NCBI GenBank assembly: GCA_964512645.1
Contig: CAZEJS010000021.1
Span: forward strand, 1-53,181
Length of the DNA: 53,181 nucleotides
Direction: 5' to 3'
DNA from: CAZEJS01 sp964512645
Lineage (GTDB): Bacteria; Actinomycetota; Geothermincolia; Fen-727; Anoxymicrobiaceae
Part shown: positions 43,375-51,520 of the stretch, piece after piece
How positions within the stretch are numbered: the stretch's first letter is position 1
Layout of the letters: every line of letters starts with the position of its first letter
Program-made: the position numbers and the translations under genes
The notes under the pieces: generated by a model
The model's database searches: none
Told to the model about the DNA's origin: nothing
What the model saw: the letters and a program-made list of their open reading frames with translations, nothing else

Positions 43375-44280
43375 TCATGGCTCGAAGTAGGTGACCTGCT
43401 TGAGCATCTTGAAGCGGCGCTCGATGTCCGACCTCTCGATGGAGGTCATGCCCTCGACACTGAACCTTTCGACGCAGAAGGAGGCCATTACCGTGCCGTA
43501 GATTACGGCGCGCCTGACGTTGCGCTCGGAGAGGTCGCCGGTGGCGGCGAGGTGCCCCATGAAGCCGCCGGCGAAGGAGTCGCCCGCTCCCGTCGGGTCG
43601 AACACCGCCTCGCACGGGTAGGCCGGCGCGCTGAAGAAGGCGTCCCGTGTGAACAGCAGCGCGCCGTGCTCGCCTTTCTTGACCACGGCCATGGACGGTC
43701 CCATGTCCAGCACTTTTCGCGCCGCCTTTATCAGGTTGGGCTCGTTGGCGAGCTGCCGGCACTCCGAGTCGTTGAGCACCATAGCGTCGACCCGCTTCAG
43801 GGTCTCCAGGAGGTCGTCAAGATAGCCCTCTATATAGAAGTTCATGGTGTCGCATCCGGTGAGCCTCGGCCCCGCCACCTGGTCGAGAACCGAGGACTGG
43901 AGCGCCGGGATGATGTTTCCCAGGAATACGAAATCGCTGTTGACCGAGCCCTTGGGGATCACCGGCTCGAACCCTTCGAAGACGTTGAGCCTGGTGTCGA
44001 TGGTGTCGCGGTCGTTGAGGTCGAAACCGTAGACTCCCGTCCAGCGGAACGTCTCCCCCTCTTCGACGGTCAGGCCGGACGTGTCGATTCCGCGCGACCG
44101 CAGGAGCTCGACGTGCTCCACCGGGAAGTCCCTGCCCACCACCGCGACCATGGAGACGGGGGTGAAGAACGAAGCCGCCACGGAGAAGAACGTGGCCGAG
44201 CCACCCAAAGCGTCGCGGACTTCCCCGAACGGCGTCTTCACGCTGTCGAGCGCGACCGAGCCAACGACAAGCACGCTCAC
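43375..44280 (-). CDS. PfkB-family sugar/nucleoside kinase
   Basis: 301 residues. Ribokinase fold: substrate-side GGSATFFSVAASFF (26-39), and the C-terminal signature DPTGAGDSFAGGFMG with the catalytic Asp. GTG start 3 nt after the MTA phosphorylase stop, with GGAGAG across the junction. Its place beside MTA phosphorylase suggests it acts on a ribose or nucleoside from methionine/purine salvage, but the substrate cannot be read from sequence. Confidence 0.88.
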   Translation of the reverse strand: MSVLVVGSVALDSVKTPFGEVRDALGGSATFFSVAASFFTPVSMVAVVGRDFPVEHVELLRSRGIDTSGLTVEEGETFRWTGVYGFDLNDRDTIDTRLNVFEGFEPVIPKGSVNSDFVFLGNIIPALQSSVLDQVAGPRLTGCDTMNFYIEGYLDDLLETLKRVDAMVLNDSECRQLANEPNLIKAARKVLDMGPSMAVVKKGEHGALLFTRDAFFSAPAYPCEAVFDPTGAGDSFAGGFMGHLAATGDLSERNVRRAVIYGTVMASFCVERFSVEGMTSIERSDIERRFKMLKQVTYFEP

Positions 44281-44283
44281 GTC

Positions 44284-45159
44284 TCACTCTCCGGGAGGCA
44301 GGTACTTCGCGAGCAACACCCGAAGCCTGGTGCGCGTGACGTCGGGCACCGACCCGGGGTCGGTCCCGATCGCCGTCGCCAGCGCGCGGCGGCAGGCGCA
44401 GCCTTCCAGGTCGGGCATCCCCAGTATCGTCTTCTTCACGACCTCCGCGGCCGTCTCGGCGTTCCGGCGCACGGTCTCGATGATGAGGTCGATGGAGACG
44501 TCGTCGGTGTTCTCCCGCCAGACGTCGTAGTCGGTGACCAGCGCCAGGGGCGCGTAGCAGATCTCGGCTTCCCGGCACAGCTTCGCCTCGGTGGCGGCGG
44601 TCATCCCGATGACGTCGGCGCCCCACGTCCGGTAGAGGTTCGACTCGGCGCGGGTCGAGAAGGCGGGGCCTTCCATGCAGACGTACGTGCCGCCCAGCCT
44701 CGCCGGCACCCCCAGTGACGCGGCGCTGTCGTACAGCGCCCTGCCGAGGGCCGGACAGGTCGGGTCGGCCATGCTGACGTGGACCGCGGGGTTGTCCTCG
44801 AAAAAGGTGTTCTCGCGCCTCCGTGTCAGGTCGATCATCTGGTCGGGTACGATCATCTGCCGGGGGGCCAGTTCTTCCCTGAGCGAGCCGACGGCGCTGA
44901 CCCCGATGAGCGTCCCGGCACCTAGGGCCTTGAACCCGTAGACGTTGGCCCGGAAGTTGACCCCGGAGGCCACCACCCTGTGCCCCTCGCCGTGGCGGCT
45001 CAGGAAGATCACTTCCCGGTCCATCAGGCGGCCGATGACGTAGGAATCGTTAGGCTCGCCGAACGGGGTGTCGACACGTTCCCGAGAGATTATCTCGATG
45101 CCGGGCAGCTTGTAGAGCCCGCTGCCGCCGACGATGCCTATCCGCCTCGAGTCTCCCAT
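44284..45159 (-). CDS. mtnP: S-methyl-5'-thioadenosine phosphorylase
   Basis: 291 residues. Splits methylthioadenosine (or adenosine/inosine-like substrates) with phosphate into base and ribose-1-phosphate. Motifs: IGIVGGSGLY (N-terminus), FLSRHGEGH, EGPAFSTRAES, GMTAATEAKLCREAEICYA and VTDYDVW. ATG at 45159 with GGAGGAG 4 nt upstream, so the upstream 12-residue extension is dropped. The C-terminus carries a CAC as in many MTAPs. Part of the fmdB-to-thiF run. Confidence 0.92.
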   Translation of the reverse strand: MGDSRRIGIVGGSGLYKLPGIEIISRERVDTPFGEPNDSYVIGRLMDREVIFLSRHGEGHRVVASGVNFRANVYGFKALGAGTLIGVSAVGSLREELAPRQMIVPDQMIDLTRRRENTFFEDNPAVHVSMADPTCPALGRALYDSAASLGVPARLGGTYVCMEGPAFSTRAESNLYRTWGADVIGMTAATEAKLCREAEICYAPLALVTDYDVWRENTDDVSIDLIIETVRRNAETAAEVVKKTILGMPDLEGCACRRALATAIGTDPGSVPDVTRTRLRVLLAKYLPPGE

Positions 45160-45237
45160 CTGTCTCCTCCAGGACGTGAAAAGACGGCCGGTCACGCGGC
45201 CCGGCCGTGCGGGGCGAAGGCGCCGTCGGACCGCACT

Positions 45238-45561
45238 CTAGGAGGCGGTCTTCTCCGTCTTGCCCGCTCCGGCGGGCTTTTTATCGCCGGCGGGCTTCTC
45301 CTTCTTCCCGTTGCCGTCCGAGCCGGATCCGGACTTCCCGGACTCCTTGCCGGCTTCGGCGAGCGGCCTGGCCGGCTTGTTGTCCGGCTTCTTGGAATCG
45401 GTCGCGTAGAAACCCGAGCCCTTGAAGAGTATTCCGACAGGGTGGAAGACGCGCCTCACCTCACCGCCGCACTCCTCGCAGGTCTCGACGGAGTCGTGGA
45501 TCGAGTGGGTCACCTCGAAGTTCCTGTCGCATTTCTTGCACTTGTATTCGTATCTCGGCAC
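45238..45561 (-). CDS. FmdB-type zinc-ribbon protein
   Basis: 107 residues. The N-terminal zinc ribbon (PRYEYKCKKCDRNFEV ... CEECGG, 1-45) is characteristic of FmdB-like proteins; RVFHPVGILFKGSGFYATDS follows; the rest is a Lys/Gly/Glu-rich disordered tail. GTG at 45561. First gene of the minus-strand run toward thiF, with a clear promoter upstream. Role unknown in the family. Confidence 0.88.
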   Translation of the reverse strand: MPRYEYKCKKCDRNFEVTHSIHDSVETCEECGGEVRRVFHPVGILFKGSGFYATDSKKPDNKPARPLAEAGKESGKSGSGSDGNGKKEKPAGDKKPAGAGKTEKTAS

Positions 45562-45638
45562 TTTGCGGGTCTCACCCCTCGTGGCTCCATACGATGTAAA
45601 CGACCGGCACACGAGCGGTCGAGGCCGGCCTGCAATGA

Positions 45639-45667
45639 ATGATACTACACGGGGCGGGCGCGTTCAA
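45639..45667 (-). promoter_or_regulatory. Promoter of the fmdB-mtnP-pfkB-M50-thiS-thiF run
   Basis: -35 TTGAAC (45667-45662), 17 bp, -10 TATCAT (45644-45639). Leader of about 70 nt. Confidence 0.75.
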
Positions 45668-45960
45668 ACGATTTATCTCATGCCGCACGCTCCGGCGGGC
45701 TCACCCCCCGGGACAGGAGTGATATCAGGCAGGCCCCGCTGCCCGTGGCAGGGGCGGCATCCGGCGGGCTCACCCCCCGGGACAGGGGCGGCATCCGGCG
45801 AGTCCCCGTCGCGGAGACCGGGGTTTTCGCCGCCGGCCATGTGACGGGTGAGCGGCCCGGGCGCTTGTGGTAACCTGTATGTCAACCGGCCTGGCCTCGG
45901 CGGCACAGGCCGGAGGAGGCAAACTAGCGGGCGCCCCGGCGCCCGGGGGAACTGCGCACC
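45668..45960. other. Intergenic region with short diverged tandem repeat
   Basis: Between the fmdB promoter and the plus-strand cyclase gene. It holds the repeat at 45692-45829. The approach to the cyclase start has only a weak -10 (TAACCT near 45883). Confidence 0.4.
45692..45829. repeat. Two diverged copies of a roughly 69-bp unit
   Basis: A 26-bp block starting CCGGCGGGCTCACC is identical at 45692-45717 and 45761-45786, and the bases after each copy are partly alike (ATCAGGCAGGCCCC against ATCCGGCGAGTCCC). GGGGCGGCATCCGGCG also occurs twice. The 69-bp period is a multiple of three, but no gene is evident. Confidence 0.7.
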
Positions 45961-47427
45961 ATGCCACAGGGGAAGATTCTTCTGGCCGACGACAACAAGC
46001 TCGTGGTGAAAATCACGTCCGCCATCCTCGAGGACGCCGATTACGAGGTGGTTGTCGCCTGGGACGGGTTCGAAGCGATAAACAAAGCCTACGCCGTGGA
46101 ACCGGACCTGGTGATCCTCGACGTCGAGATGCCCAAGATCAACGGCTACCAGGTGTGCAGGCTCCTCAAGGACGACGAGTTCACCCGCGACATCCCGGTG
46201 GTGATGCTGACCGGCCGCGACCAGCAGAGCGACATGTTCTGGGGCATGAAGACGGGCGCGGACGCCTACGTCACCAAGGGTTTCAAGCCCGAGCAGCTCC
46301 TGGAGGTCATCAAGGAGCAGATGGAGGCCGGCGGGGCACGGCGGACCGGCGGGAAGGGCGAGGCGGTCCCCGGGAAGGTCCTCGAGGAGTCCGGCGTCTT
46401 CAGCAGGGTCATCGACCTGCTCGATTCGAAGCTGTTCGAGTCCACGATACTCAACGAGCTGGGCTCCCTGGCCAGCGCGAGCCAGGACTACCGCGAGACG
46501 CTGGGGGCCGTCCTGGAGATACTGGCGCGAGTCATCGGCAACGCCGTTGGCGTAGTGCTCATGTTCGAGGAAGAGGACATGGTGGTCCACCTGAACAGCG
46601 AGACCGCCCCGGAGGAGCTGGAGGAGATAAAAGAGAGGACCTTCGAGCTGGCGAACGCCTACGGGTGGGAGGTCGGCGCCAATCCCGAACGCGTCGAGTT
46701 GAGCCTGTACGAGGAGCAGAGGGTGGTCGAGGGCGGAGGGCGGCCCGAAAGGCCGTACTCCAGCGCGCAGATCCCCCTGACCGCACAGAAGAAGATCATC
46801 GGGATGCTCGCCCTGTTCCAGTACCAGAGCCCGGCGTTCGTCAGGGACGCCGGGGCGATACTCGCGCTGGTGCAGAACCAGGTGACCATAGTGATCGACA
46901 ACGCCAGGCTCTACGAGGCCGCCAGGCAGTTGGCGATCACCGACGGGCTGACCAGGATCTACAACCACCGCTTCTTCCAGGAGCTGTTCGAGAAGGAGTA
47001 CAAGCGCTCGGACCGCTACAACACCATCTTCAGCCTGATAATGCTGGACATCGACCACTTCAAGAAGGTCAACGACACCTACGGGCACCTCTGCGGCGAC
47101 GAGATACTGAAAGGGCTGGCGGTTCTCATCAAGAGCTGCCTGCGCTCGATGGACATAGTGGCCCGTTACGGGGGCGAGGAGTTCGCGGTTCTCCTGCCGG
47201 AGACGAACGGCCCGGAAGCGTACCAGACCGCCGAGCGCATCAGGCGCGCGGTGGAGGAGACGACCTTCATGGGCAGCGACCAGGGATTGAAGGTGACCGT
47301 GAGCCAGGGGGTCGCGACCTACCCCAGCGAAGGCGTCCAGGAGCGCCAGGACATCATAGCCAAGGCGGACGGCGCCCTTTACGAGGCCAAGGAGACCGGC
47401 CGCAACAAGGTCGTCTTCCGCGACTGA
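45961..47427 (+). CDS. REC-GAF-GGDEF diguanylate cyclase response regulator
   Basis: 488 residues. Receiver domain (1-122) with D10/D11, phospho-acceptor D54 (VILDVEMPK) and K106; GAF-like middle (about 160-320); GGDEF domain (about 325-488) with GGEEF (404-408) and I-site RSMD (395-398). Predicted to make c-di-GMP when phosphorylated and to be product-inhibited. No kinase is adjacent. ATG 45961 follows CACC with weak ribosome binding. A structured spacer follows it. Confidence 0.92.
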   Translation: MPQGKILLADDNKLVVKITSAILEDADYEVVVAWDGFEAINKAYAVEPDLVILDVEMPKINGYQVCRLLKDDEFTRDIPVVMLTGRDQQSDMFWGMKTGADAYVTKGFKPEQLLEVIKEQMEAGGARRTGGKGEAVPGKVLEESGVFSRVIDLLDSKLFESTILNELGSLASASQDYRETLGAVLEILARVIGNAVGVVLMFEEEDMVVHLNSETAPEELEEIKERTFELANAYGWEVGANPERVELSLYEEQRVVEGGGRPERPYSSAQIPLTAQKKIIGMLALFQYQSPAFVRDAGAILALVQNQVTIVIDNARLYEAARQLAITDGLTRIYNHRFFQELFEKEYKRSDRYNTIFSLIMLDIDHFKKVNDTYGHLCGDEILKGLAVLIKSCLRSMDIVARYGGEEFAVLLPETNGPEAYQTAERIRRAVEETTFMGSDQGLKVTVSQGVATYPSEGVQERQDIIAKADGALYEAKETGRNKVVFRD

Positions 47428-47434
47428 GGCGTAT

Positions 47435-47519
47435 TTCACTTTCCATCCCGTTTTCACTCCCGCCGTTCGGCGACGCCCCCGGGCGCTCGAAAAAGGGAAA
47501 AAGAGGGGTGAAAAGTGAA
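47435..47519. repeat. Competing inverted repeats after the cyclase gene
   Basis: TTCACTTT (47435-47442) pairs with AAAGTGAA (47512-47519), and TTTTCACTCC (47451-47460) pairs with GGGGTGAAAA (47505-47514, one G-U). The right arms overlap, so the two stems exclude each other. CGCC-GTTC-GGCG lies inside. Confidence 0.55.
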
Positions 47520-47555
47520 CAGCGCCCTTGCCAGTCTGGACCGGTGGTCGACGTT

Positions 47556-47585
47556 TTGTGAAGCGGCCCGCGCGCATGATAGAGT
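47556..47585 (+). promoter_or_regulatory. Candidate promoter of the thiolase/FadB pair
   Basis: TTGTGA (47556-47561), 18 bp, TAGAGT (47580-47585), with an extended TGA before the -10. Confidence 0.45.
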
Positions 47586-47669
47586 GAGGGCTCGCAGAGA
47601 TGGTTTGGCAACGGAAAAGAAGCAGCGACAAACAAACCGGTTCCCGGATTGGATAAAGGAGGAATCAGT

Positions 47670-48857
47670 ATGGCGAAGGAGCAAACGGAAGTCTACCTGG
47701 TCGACGCGTGCCGGACCGCGTTCGGCAAGTCCAGGCCTGACGGGTTCTTCGCGGAAACGCGGGCGGACGACATGGTGGTCAAGGTCATCCGCTCTCTGCT
47801 GCACCGGAACCCCCAGGTGGAGCGCGAGATGGTGGACGACAACATCTGGGGCGCCACCACGCAGTGGGGCGACCAGGGGCTGACCATGGGCCGCACCAGC
47901 GCGATCCTCGCGGGCCTGCCGGTGAGCGTGCCCGGCTACTCGGTGGACCGAATGTGCGCGGGCGGGCTGACGGCCATCACCTGCGGGGTATCGGCCATTG
48001 CCATGGGGATGGCCGACGTGGTCATCGCCGGCGGTGTGGAGCACATGGGCCACCACCCGATGGGACAGGGCGCGGACCCCAACCCGAGGTTCATCGCCGA
48101 GAAGCTCGTAGACCCCAGCGCCCTCAACATGGGCATGACCGCGGAGAACATCCACGACCTGTACCCGGAGCTCACCCGGCAGATGGCCGACGAGTACTCC
48201 GTGTACTGCCAGCAGAAGGCCAAGAAGGCGCTCGACGCCGGGTACTTCGACGAGATCATCGTGCCGATGACCGTCTGGAGCCAGGGCGGCTGGCGCGTGG
48301 CCGACAGGGACGAGCAGCCCCGGCCCGACGCGACGGTGGAGAACATGAAGGACCTGCGCCTGCCGTTCCGCAAGGGCGGCCGGGTCACCCCCGGCAACAG
48401 CTCGGGCTTGAACGACGGGGCCGCGGGCGCGCTGCTGGTATCCGCCAATTACGTCAAGAAACTGGACCTGAAGCCTAAGATGAGGGCAGTCGGTTTCTCC
48501 TACGCGGGCGTCAAGCCGGAACTTATGGGCCTGGGCCCGATCCCCGCGACCGAGAAGGTGCTGGAGCGCACCGGGCTGAAGTTCGACGACCTGGATTACA
48601 TCGAGCTGAACGAGGCGTTCGCGGTGCAGTGCCTGGCGTTCATAGACAAGTTCGGCATGGACGGCTACAAGGACGAGCGTCTCAACGTCCTCGGCGGCGC
48701 CATCGCGTTCGGCCACCCGCTGGCCTCCTCCGGGGGCAGGCTGGTCGCGCACCTCGCGAAGATCTTCGAGCTCAATCCCAAGGCGAAGTACGGTCTCACA
48801 ACGCTGTGCGTCGGGCTGGGGATGGGCGGCGCGGCCATATGGGAGAACGTTAACTGA
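47670..48857 (+). CDS. Acyl-CoA thiolase (FadA-like)
   Basis: 395 residues, the beta subunit type of fatty-acid oxidation. Catalytic C96 (RMCAGGL), His in AFGHPLASSG and Cys in LCVGLGMGG. It cleaves 3-ketoacyl-CoA to acetyl-CoA and a shortened acyl-CoA. ATG at 47670 with AAAGGAGG 8 nt upstream, so the extra 7 codons upstream are dropped. It is followed after 39 nt by the multifunctional FadB-like gene. Confidence 0.93.
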   Translation: MAKEQTEVYLVDACRTAFGKSRPDGFFAETRADDMVVKVIRSLLHRNPQVEREMVDDNIWGATTQWGDQGLTMGRTSAILAGLPVSVPGYSVDRMCAGGLTAITCGVSAIAMGMADVVIAGGVEHMGHHPMGQGADPNPRFIAEKLVDPSALNMGMTAENIHDLYPELTRQMADEYSVYCQQKAKKALDAGYFDEIIVPMTVWSQGGWRVADRDEQPRPDATVENMKDLRLPFRKGGRVTPGNSSGLNDGAAGALLVSANYVKKLDLKPKMRAVGFSYAGVKPELMGLGPIPATEKVLERTGLKFDDLDYIELNEAFAVQCLAFIDKFGMDGYKDERLNVLGGAIAFGHPLASSGGRLVAHLAKIFELNPKAKYGLTTLCVGLGMGGAAIWENVN

Positions 48858-48864
48858 ACGACGG

Positions 48865-48882
48865 CCCCGCGGGCGGGGTTTT
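48865..48882 (+). terminator. Weak attenuator-like hairpin between thiolase and fadB-like genes
   Basis: CCCCG (48865-48869), loop CGGG, CGGGG (48874-48878), TTTT. Short stem, so it would terminate only part of the transcripts. Confidence 0.3.
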
Positions 48883-48896
48883 CGAAAGGAGGCAGG

Positions 48897-50963
48897 ATGG
48901 CCGACGAATTGGTAACCCAGTTCAAGGTGACCTATTACGATCATCCGAAGGCGGGGAAGCTCGCCGTCATGACCATGGACAACGGAGCGGATTACCGGAA
49001 GCCGAACACCTTTGGCGGCGGCGCCCTGGCGTCCCTGAACGAGGCGATGGACAACCTCGACAAGGACATCAAGGGACTGATGCTGACCGGCAAGCAGTTC
49101 ATCTTCTCGGTAGGGGCGAACCTCATGGAGGTCCCTTCGATACAGTCGGTCGAGGAAGGAAAAGAGGTCGGGTCGCAGGGACACGCGGCGTTCAAGCGCA
49201 TCATGGACCTGCCCGTCCCCACCCTGGCGGCGATAAACGGCGCCTCCATGGGCGGCGGCGTGGAGATAGGGCTCTACTGCGACTACCGCACCATCTCCAC
49301 CGGGGCGGCCCCCTACGCGCTGCCCGAGTGCTTCCTGGGCCTGGTCCCGGGGTGGGGCGGCACGCAGCTCGTCCCCAGGCTCATCGGCGCGGAGAAGGCC
49401 ATCGAGCTCATCATCAAGAACCCGCTGGGCAACAACCGCATGATTAACGGGCCGAAGGCGTTCAAGCTGGGGCTCGCCGACTGGCTGCTGGAGCCGGTGG
49501 AGTTCTTCGACGAGTCGATCGAGATACTGGCGCAGATAGTGACCGGCGAGATCAAGCTGGAGCGCGAGAAGCCGGATCTCTCCAACATCAAGGCCGAGGT
49601 TGACGCCGCGCGCGAGTTCGTCAGGGGGCGCGTCCACGGCGGCGCCATAGCGCCGTACCGCGCCTGCGACCTCATCGAGGGGTCCGCGGGCTGGAGCCTG
49701 GACGAGGGCTTCGCCCAGGAAGACCAGGCGCTTGGCGAGCTCATCATGAGCGATCAGCTCCGCGCCTCGGTGTACGCTTTCGACCTCACCCAGCGGCGCG
49801 CCAAGCAGATGGTCGGCATCCCCGCCGAGCAGCCGCTGCCGGTGAACAAGGTGGGGGTCATCGGCGCCGGCCTGATGGCGTCCCAATTCGGACTGCTGTT
49901 CCTGCAGAGGCTCGAGGTCCCCATCGTGATGAAGGACATCAAGCAGGAGTTCCTCGACAAGTGCAAGTCCTACATCGAGGCCCAGCTCGACGGCGTGGTG
50001 GCCAAGGGACGGATGGACGAGGCCAAGGCCGGGTTCCTCAAGAGCCTGGTGACCTACACCCTCGACGACGCCGGCTTCGCGGGCTGCGACTTCGTGATCG
50101 AGGCGGTATTCGAGGAGATGGGCATCAAGCAGAAGGTGTTCGGCGACGTCGAGAAGGTGGTCAGCGAGACGTGCATCCTCGCGACCAACACCTCCTCGCT
50201 TTCCATCACCGAGATGGCCTCGAAGCTGGAGCACCCCGAGCGGGTCGTGGGCTTCCACTTCTTCAACCCCGTGGCGGTGCTCCCCCTGCTGGAGATCATC
50301 AGGGGCGAGAAGACCAACGACGTGACCATGGCGACCGCGGGCGCGGTGGCCAAGAAGATCAGGAAGACTGTGGTGGCGATGAAGGACGCGCCGGGCTTCC
50401 TGGTCAACAGGCTGCTGATCCGCATGATGAGCACCACCAGCGACATCGTCGACGGCTCGAACACCCCCCAGGAGGTCGACGAGGCGATGGTGGAGCTGGG
50501 GCTGCCGATGGCGCCGTTCGACCTGCTGGCGCTGGTCGGGCCGGCGGTGGGGCTGCACGCCACCGAGACGCTGGCCGCGGCGTTCCCCGACCGCTACAAG
50601 GTGAGCCCGAACATCGTGAAGATGGTGGAGATGAAGAAGCCGGGCGTCTACCTCCCGATGACCAAGGAGATAGACCCGGAGATAGCGGAGGCCTGGGTCA
50701 AGGACGAGTCCAAGCCCAAGCTCTCGGCCGACGAGATACGCGCGGCCTGCCTGGAGGCGCTGGCCGACGAGGTCCGGCACATCCTCGACGACGGCGTGGT
50801 GGCCGAGGCGCAGGACGTGGACACCGGCCTGATCATGGGGGCCGGCTACCCGTTCTTCATGGGCGGGCTGACCCGCTACCTGGACCAGAAGGGCATCAGC
50901 CAGAAGGTGAACGGCAAGCCGTTCATGACCGAAGAGGAGTACGTGGCCTACCTGGCAAGGTAG
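48897..50963 (+). CDS. FadB-like enoyl-CoA hydratase / 3-hydroxyacyl-CoA dehydrogenase
   Basis: 688 residues. N-terminal crotonase domain (about 15-235) with the catalytic glutamates in ASMGGGVEIG and ALPECFLGL and oxyanion-hole glycines; Rossmann domain starting VGVIGAGLMASQFG (near 318); HxFNP-type GFHFFNPVAVLPLLEII and the C-terminal 3HCDH domain with DAPGFLVNRL and EAMVELGLPMAPFDL. Together with the upstream thiolase it forms the soluble trifunctional beta-oxidation pair. AAAGGAGG precedes the ATG. A strong terminator follows. Confidence 0.93.
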   Translation: MADELVTQFKVTYYDHPKAGKLAVMTMDNGADYRKPNTFGGGALASLNEAMDNLDKDIKGLMLTGKQFIFSVGANLMEVPSIQSVEEGKEVGSQGHAAFKRIMDLPVPTLAAINGASMGGGVEIGLYCDYRTISTGAAPYALPECFLGLVPGWGGTQLVPRLIGAEKAIELIIKNPLGNNRMINGPKAFKLGLADWLLEPVEFFDESIEILAQIVTGEIKLEREKPDLSNIKAEVDAAREFVRGRVHGGAIAPYRACDLIEGSAGWSLDEGFAQEDQALGELIMSDQLRASVYAFDLTQRRAKQMVGIPAEQPLPVNKVGVIGAGLMASQFGLLFLQRLEVPIVMKDIKQEFLDKCKSYIEAQLDGVVAKGRMDEAKAGFLKSLVTYTLDDAGFAGCDFVIEAVFEEMGIKQKVFGDVEKVVSETCILATNTSSLSITEMASKLEHPERVVGFHFFNPVAVLPLLEIIRGEKTNDVTMATAGAVAKKIRKTVVAMKDAPGFLVNRLLIRMMSTTSDIVDGSNTPQEVDEAMVELGLPMAPFDLLALVGPAVGLHATETLAAAFPDRYKVSPNIVKMVEMKKPGVYLPMTKEIDPEIAEAWVKDESKPKLSADEIRAACLEALADEVRHILDDGVVAEAQDVDTGLIMGAGYPFFMGGLTRYLDQKGISQKVNGKPFMTEEEYVAYLAR

Positions 50964-50981
50964 CCCGCTGGAGCTCGCAGG

Positions 50982-51016
50982 AAAGAGGGCGCGCCCCCGG
51001 GGGGCGCGCCCTTTCT
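50982..51016 (+). terminator. Terminator after the fadB-like gene
   Basis: GGGCGCGCCC (50987-50996), short loop, GGGCGCGCCC (51002-51011), then TTTCT. AAAGA precedes the stem, so it may also serve the minus-strand gene that ends at 51015. Confidence 0.85.
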
Positions 51017-51320
51017 ATGCGGCGGGCCGACCCGACCCTTCGATGACCGACAGGAACTCCTCGAGCAGACCGCGGGCATCCACGGATTCGGGAAGCCGGC
51101 ACGGAAAGTGGCCGCCCCGCACCGCCGCGGGGTCCTTGAAGAAGTTGAACTCGAACGCCAGCGGGAGGGGGCCGAAGGGACCGGAAGAGAACGCACCTCC
51201 CATCATCACGATCCTGGAGACGTTGCCGTAGAACCCGGGGTCCAGCAGCCCCGCGGCGGCGACGTTGGAGAGCGGCCCGATGGCCGGGTCGGTGTCGATG
51301 ATGATTTTTGCGGGTGGCAT
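51015..51320 (-). pseudogene. Eroded nucleoside hydrolase (internal deletion)
   Basis: 101 residues. The start MPPAKIIIDTDPAIG is the N-terminus of inosine-uridine nucleoside hydrolases (calcium-binding DTDPxxDD), but it passes directly into GPLSNVAAAGLLDPGF and RIVMMGGAF, which in full enzymes lie about 100 residues later; EFNFFKDPAAV is the next family block, after which the C-terminal third is missing. The second Asp pair of the metal site is lost. The frame, promoter (-10 near 51353) and GGGAG ribosome binding site remain. It is probably non-functional as a hydrolase. Confidence 0.75.
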
Positions 51321-51352
51321 TGGGCGCTCCCGGTCTCCGGCGTGGTGGTACC

Positions 51353-51361
51353 ATGATATCA
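51353..51361 (-). promoter_or_regulatory. Extended -10 promoter of the eroded nucleoside hydrolase
   Basis: TGATATCAT on the minus strand (-10 TATCAT at 51358-51353). No -35 match. Leader of about 26 nt. Confidence 0.45.
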
Positions 51362-51520
51362 CCCGGCGGGGGTTCCGGGGCGCAGGCGCGCTCGCGGCGA
51401 GGGAGACGTCGCATCGGTGACGGTGTTCTCGCGGCCACGGGCCCCGGGGGCGCCGTGGGCGGGGCGCCGCCGCGGCCCGGAACGCCGGGGAGGCCGGCCG
51501 GGTTCGAAGGCTGGAGTAAC

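Noticed and set aside
45258..45285. Plus-strand hairpin GCCCGC-GGCGGGC followed by TTTTT
   Set aside because: It lies inside the coding region of the minus-strand fmdB-like gene and no plus-strand gene ends nearby; probably due to Ala/Gly/Lys codons.
45673..50780. Long minus-strand frames (652 and 1108 residues) opposite the cyclase and beta-oxidation genes
   Set aside because: Same reason: clear domain-bearing genes are on the plus strand with proper ribosome binding sites.
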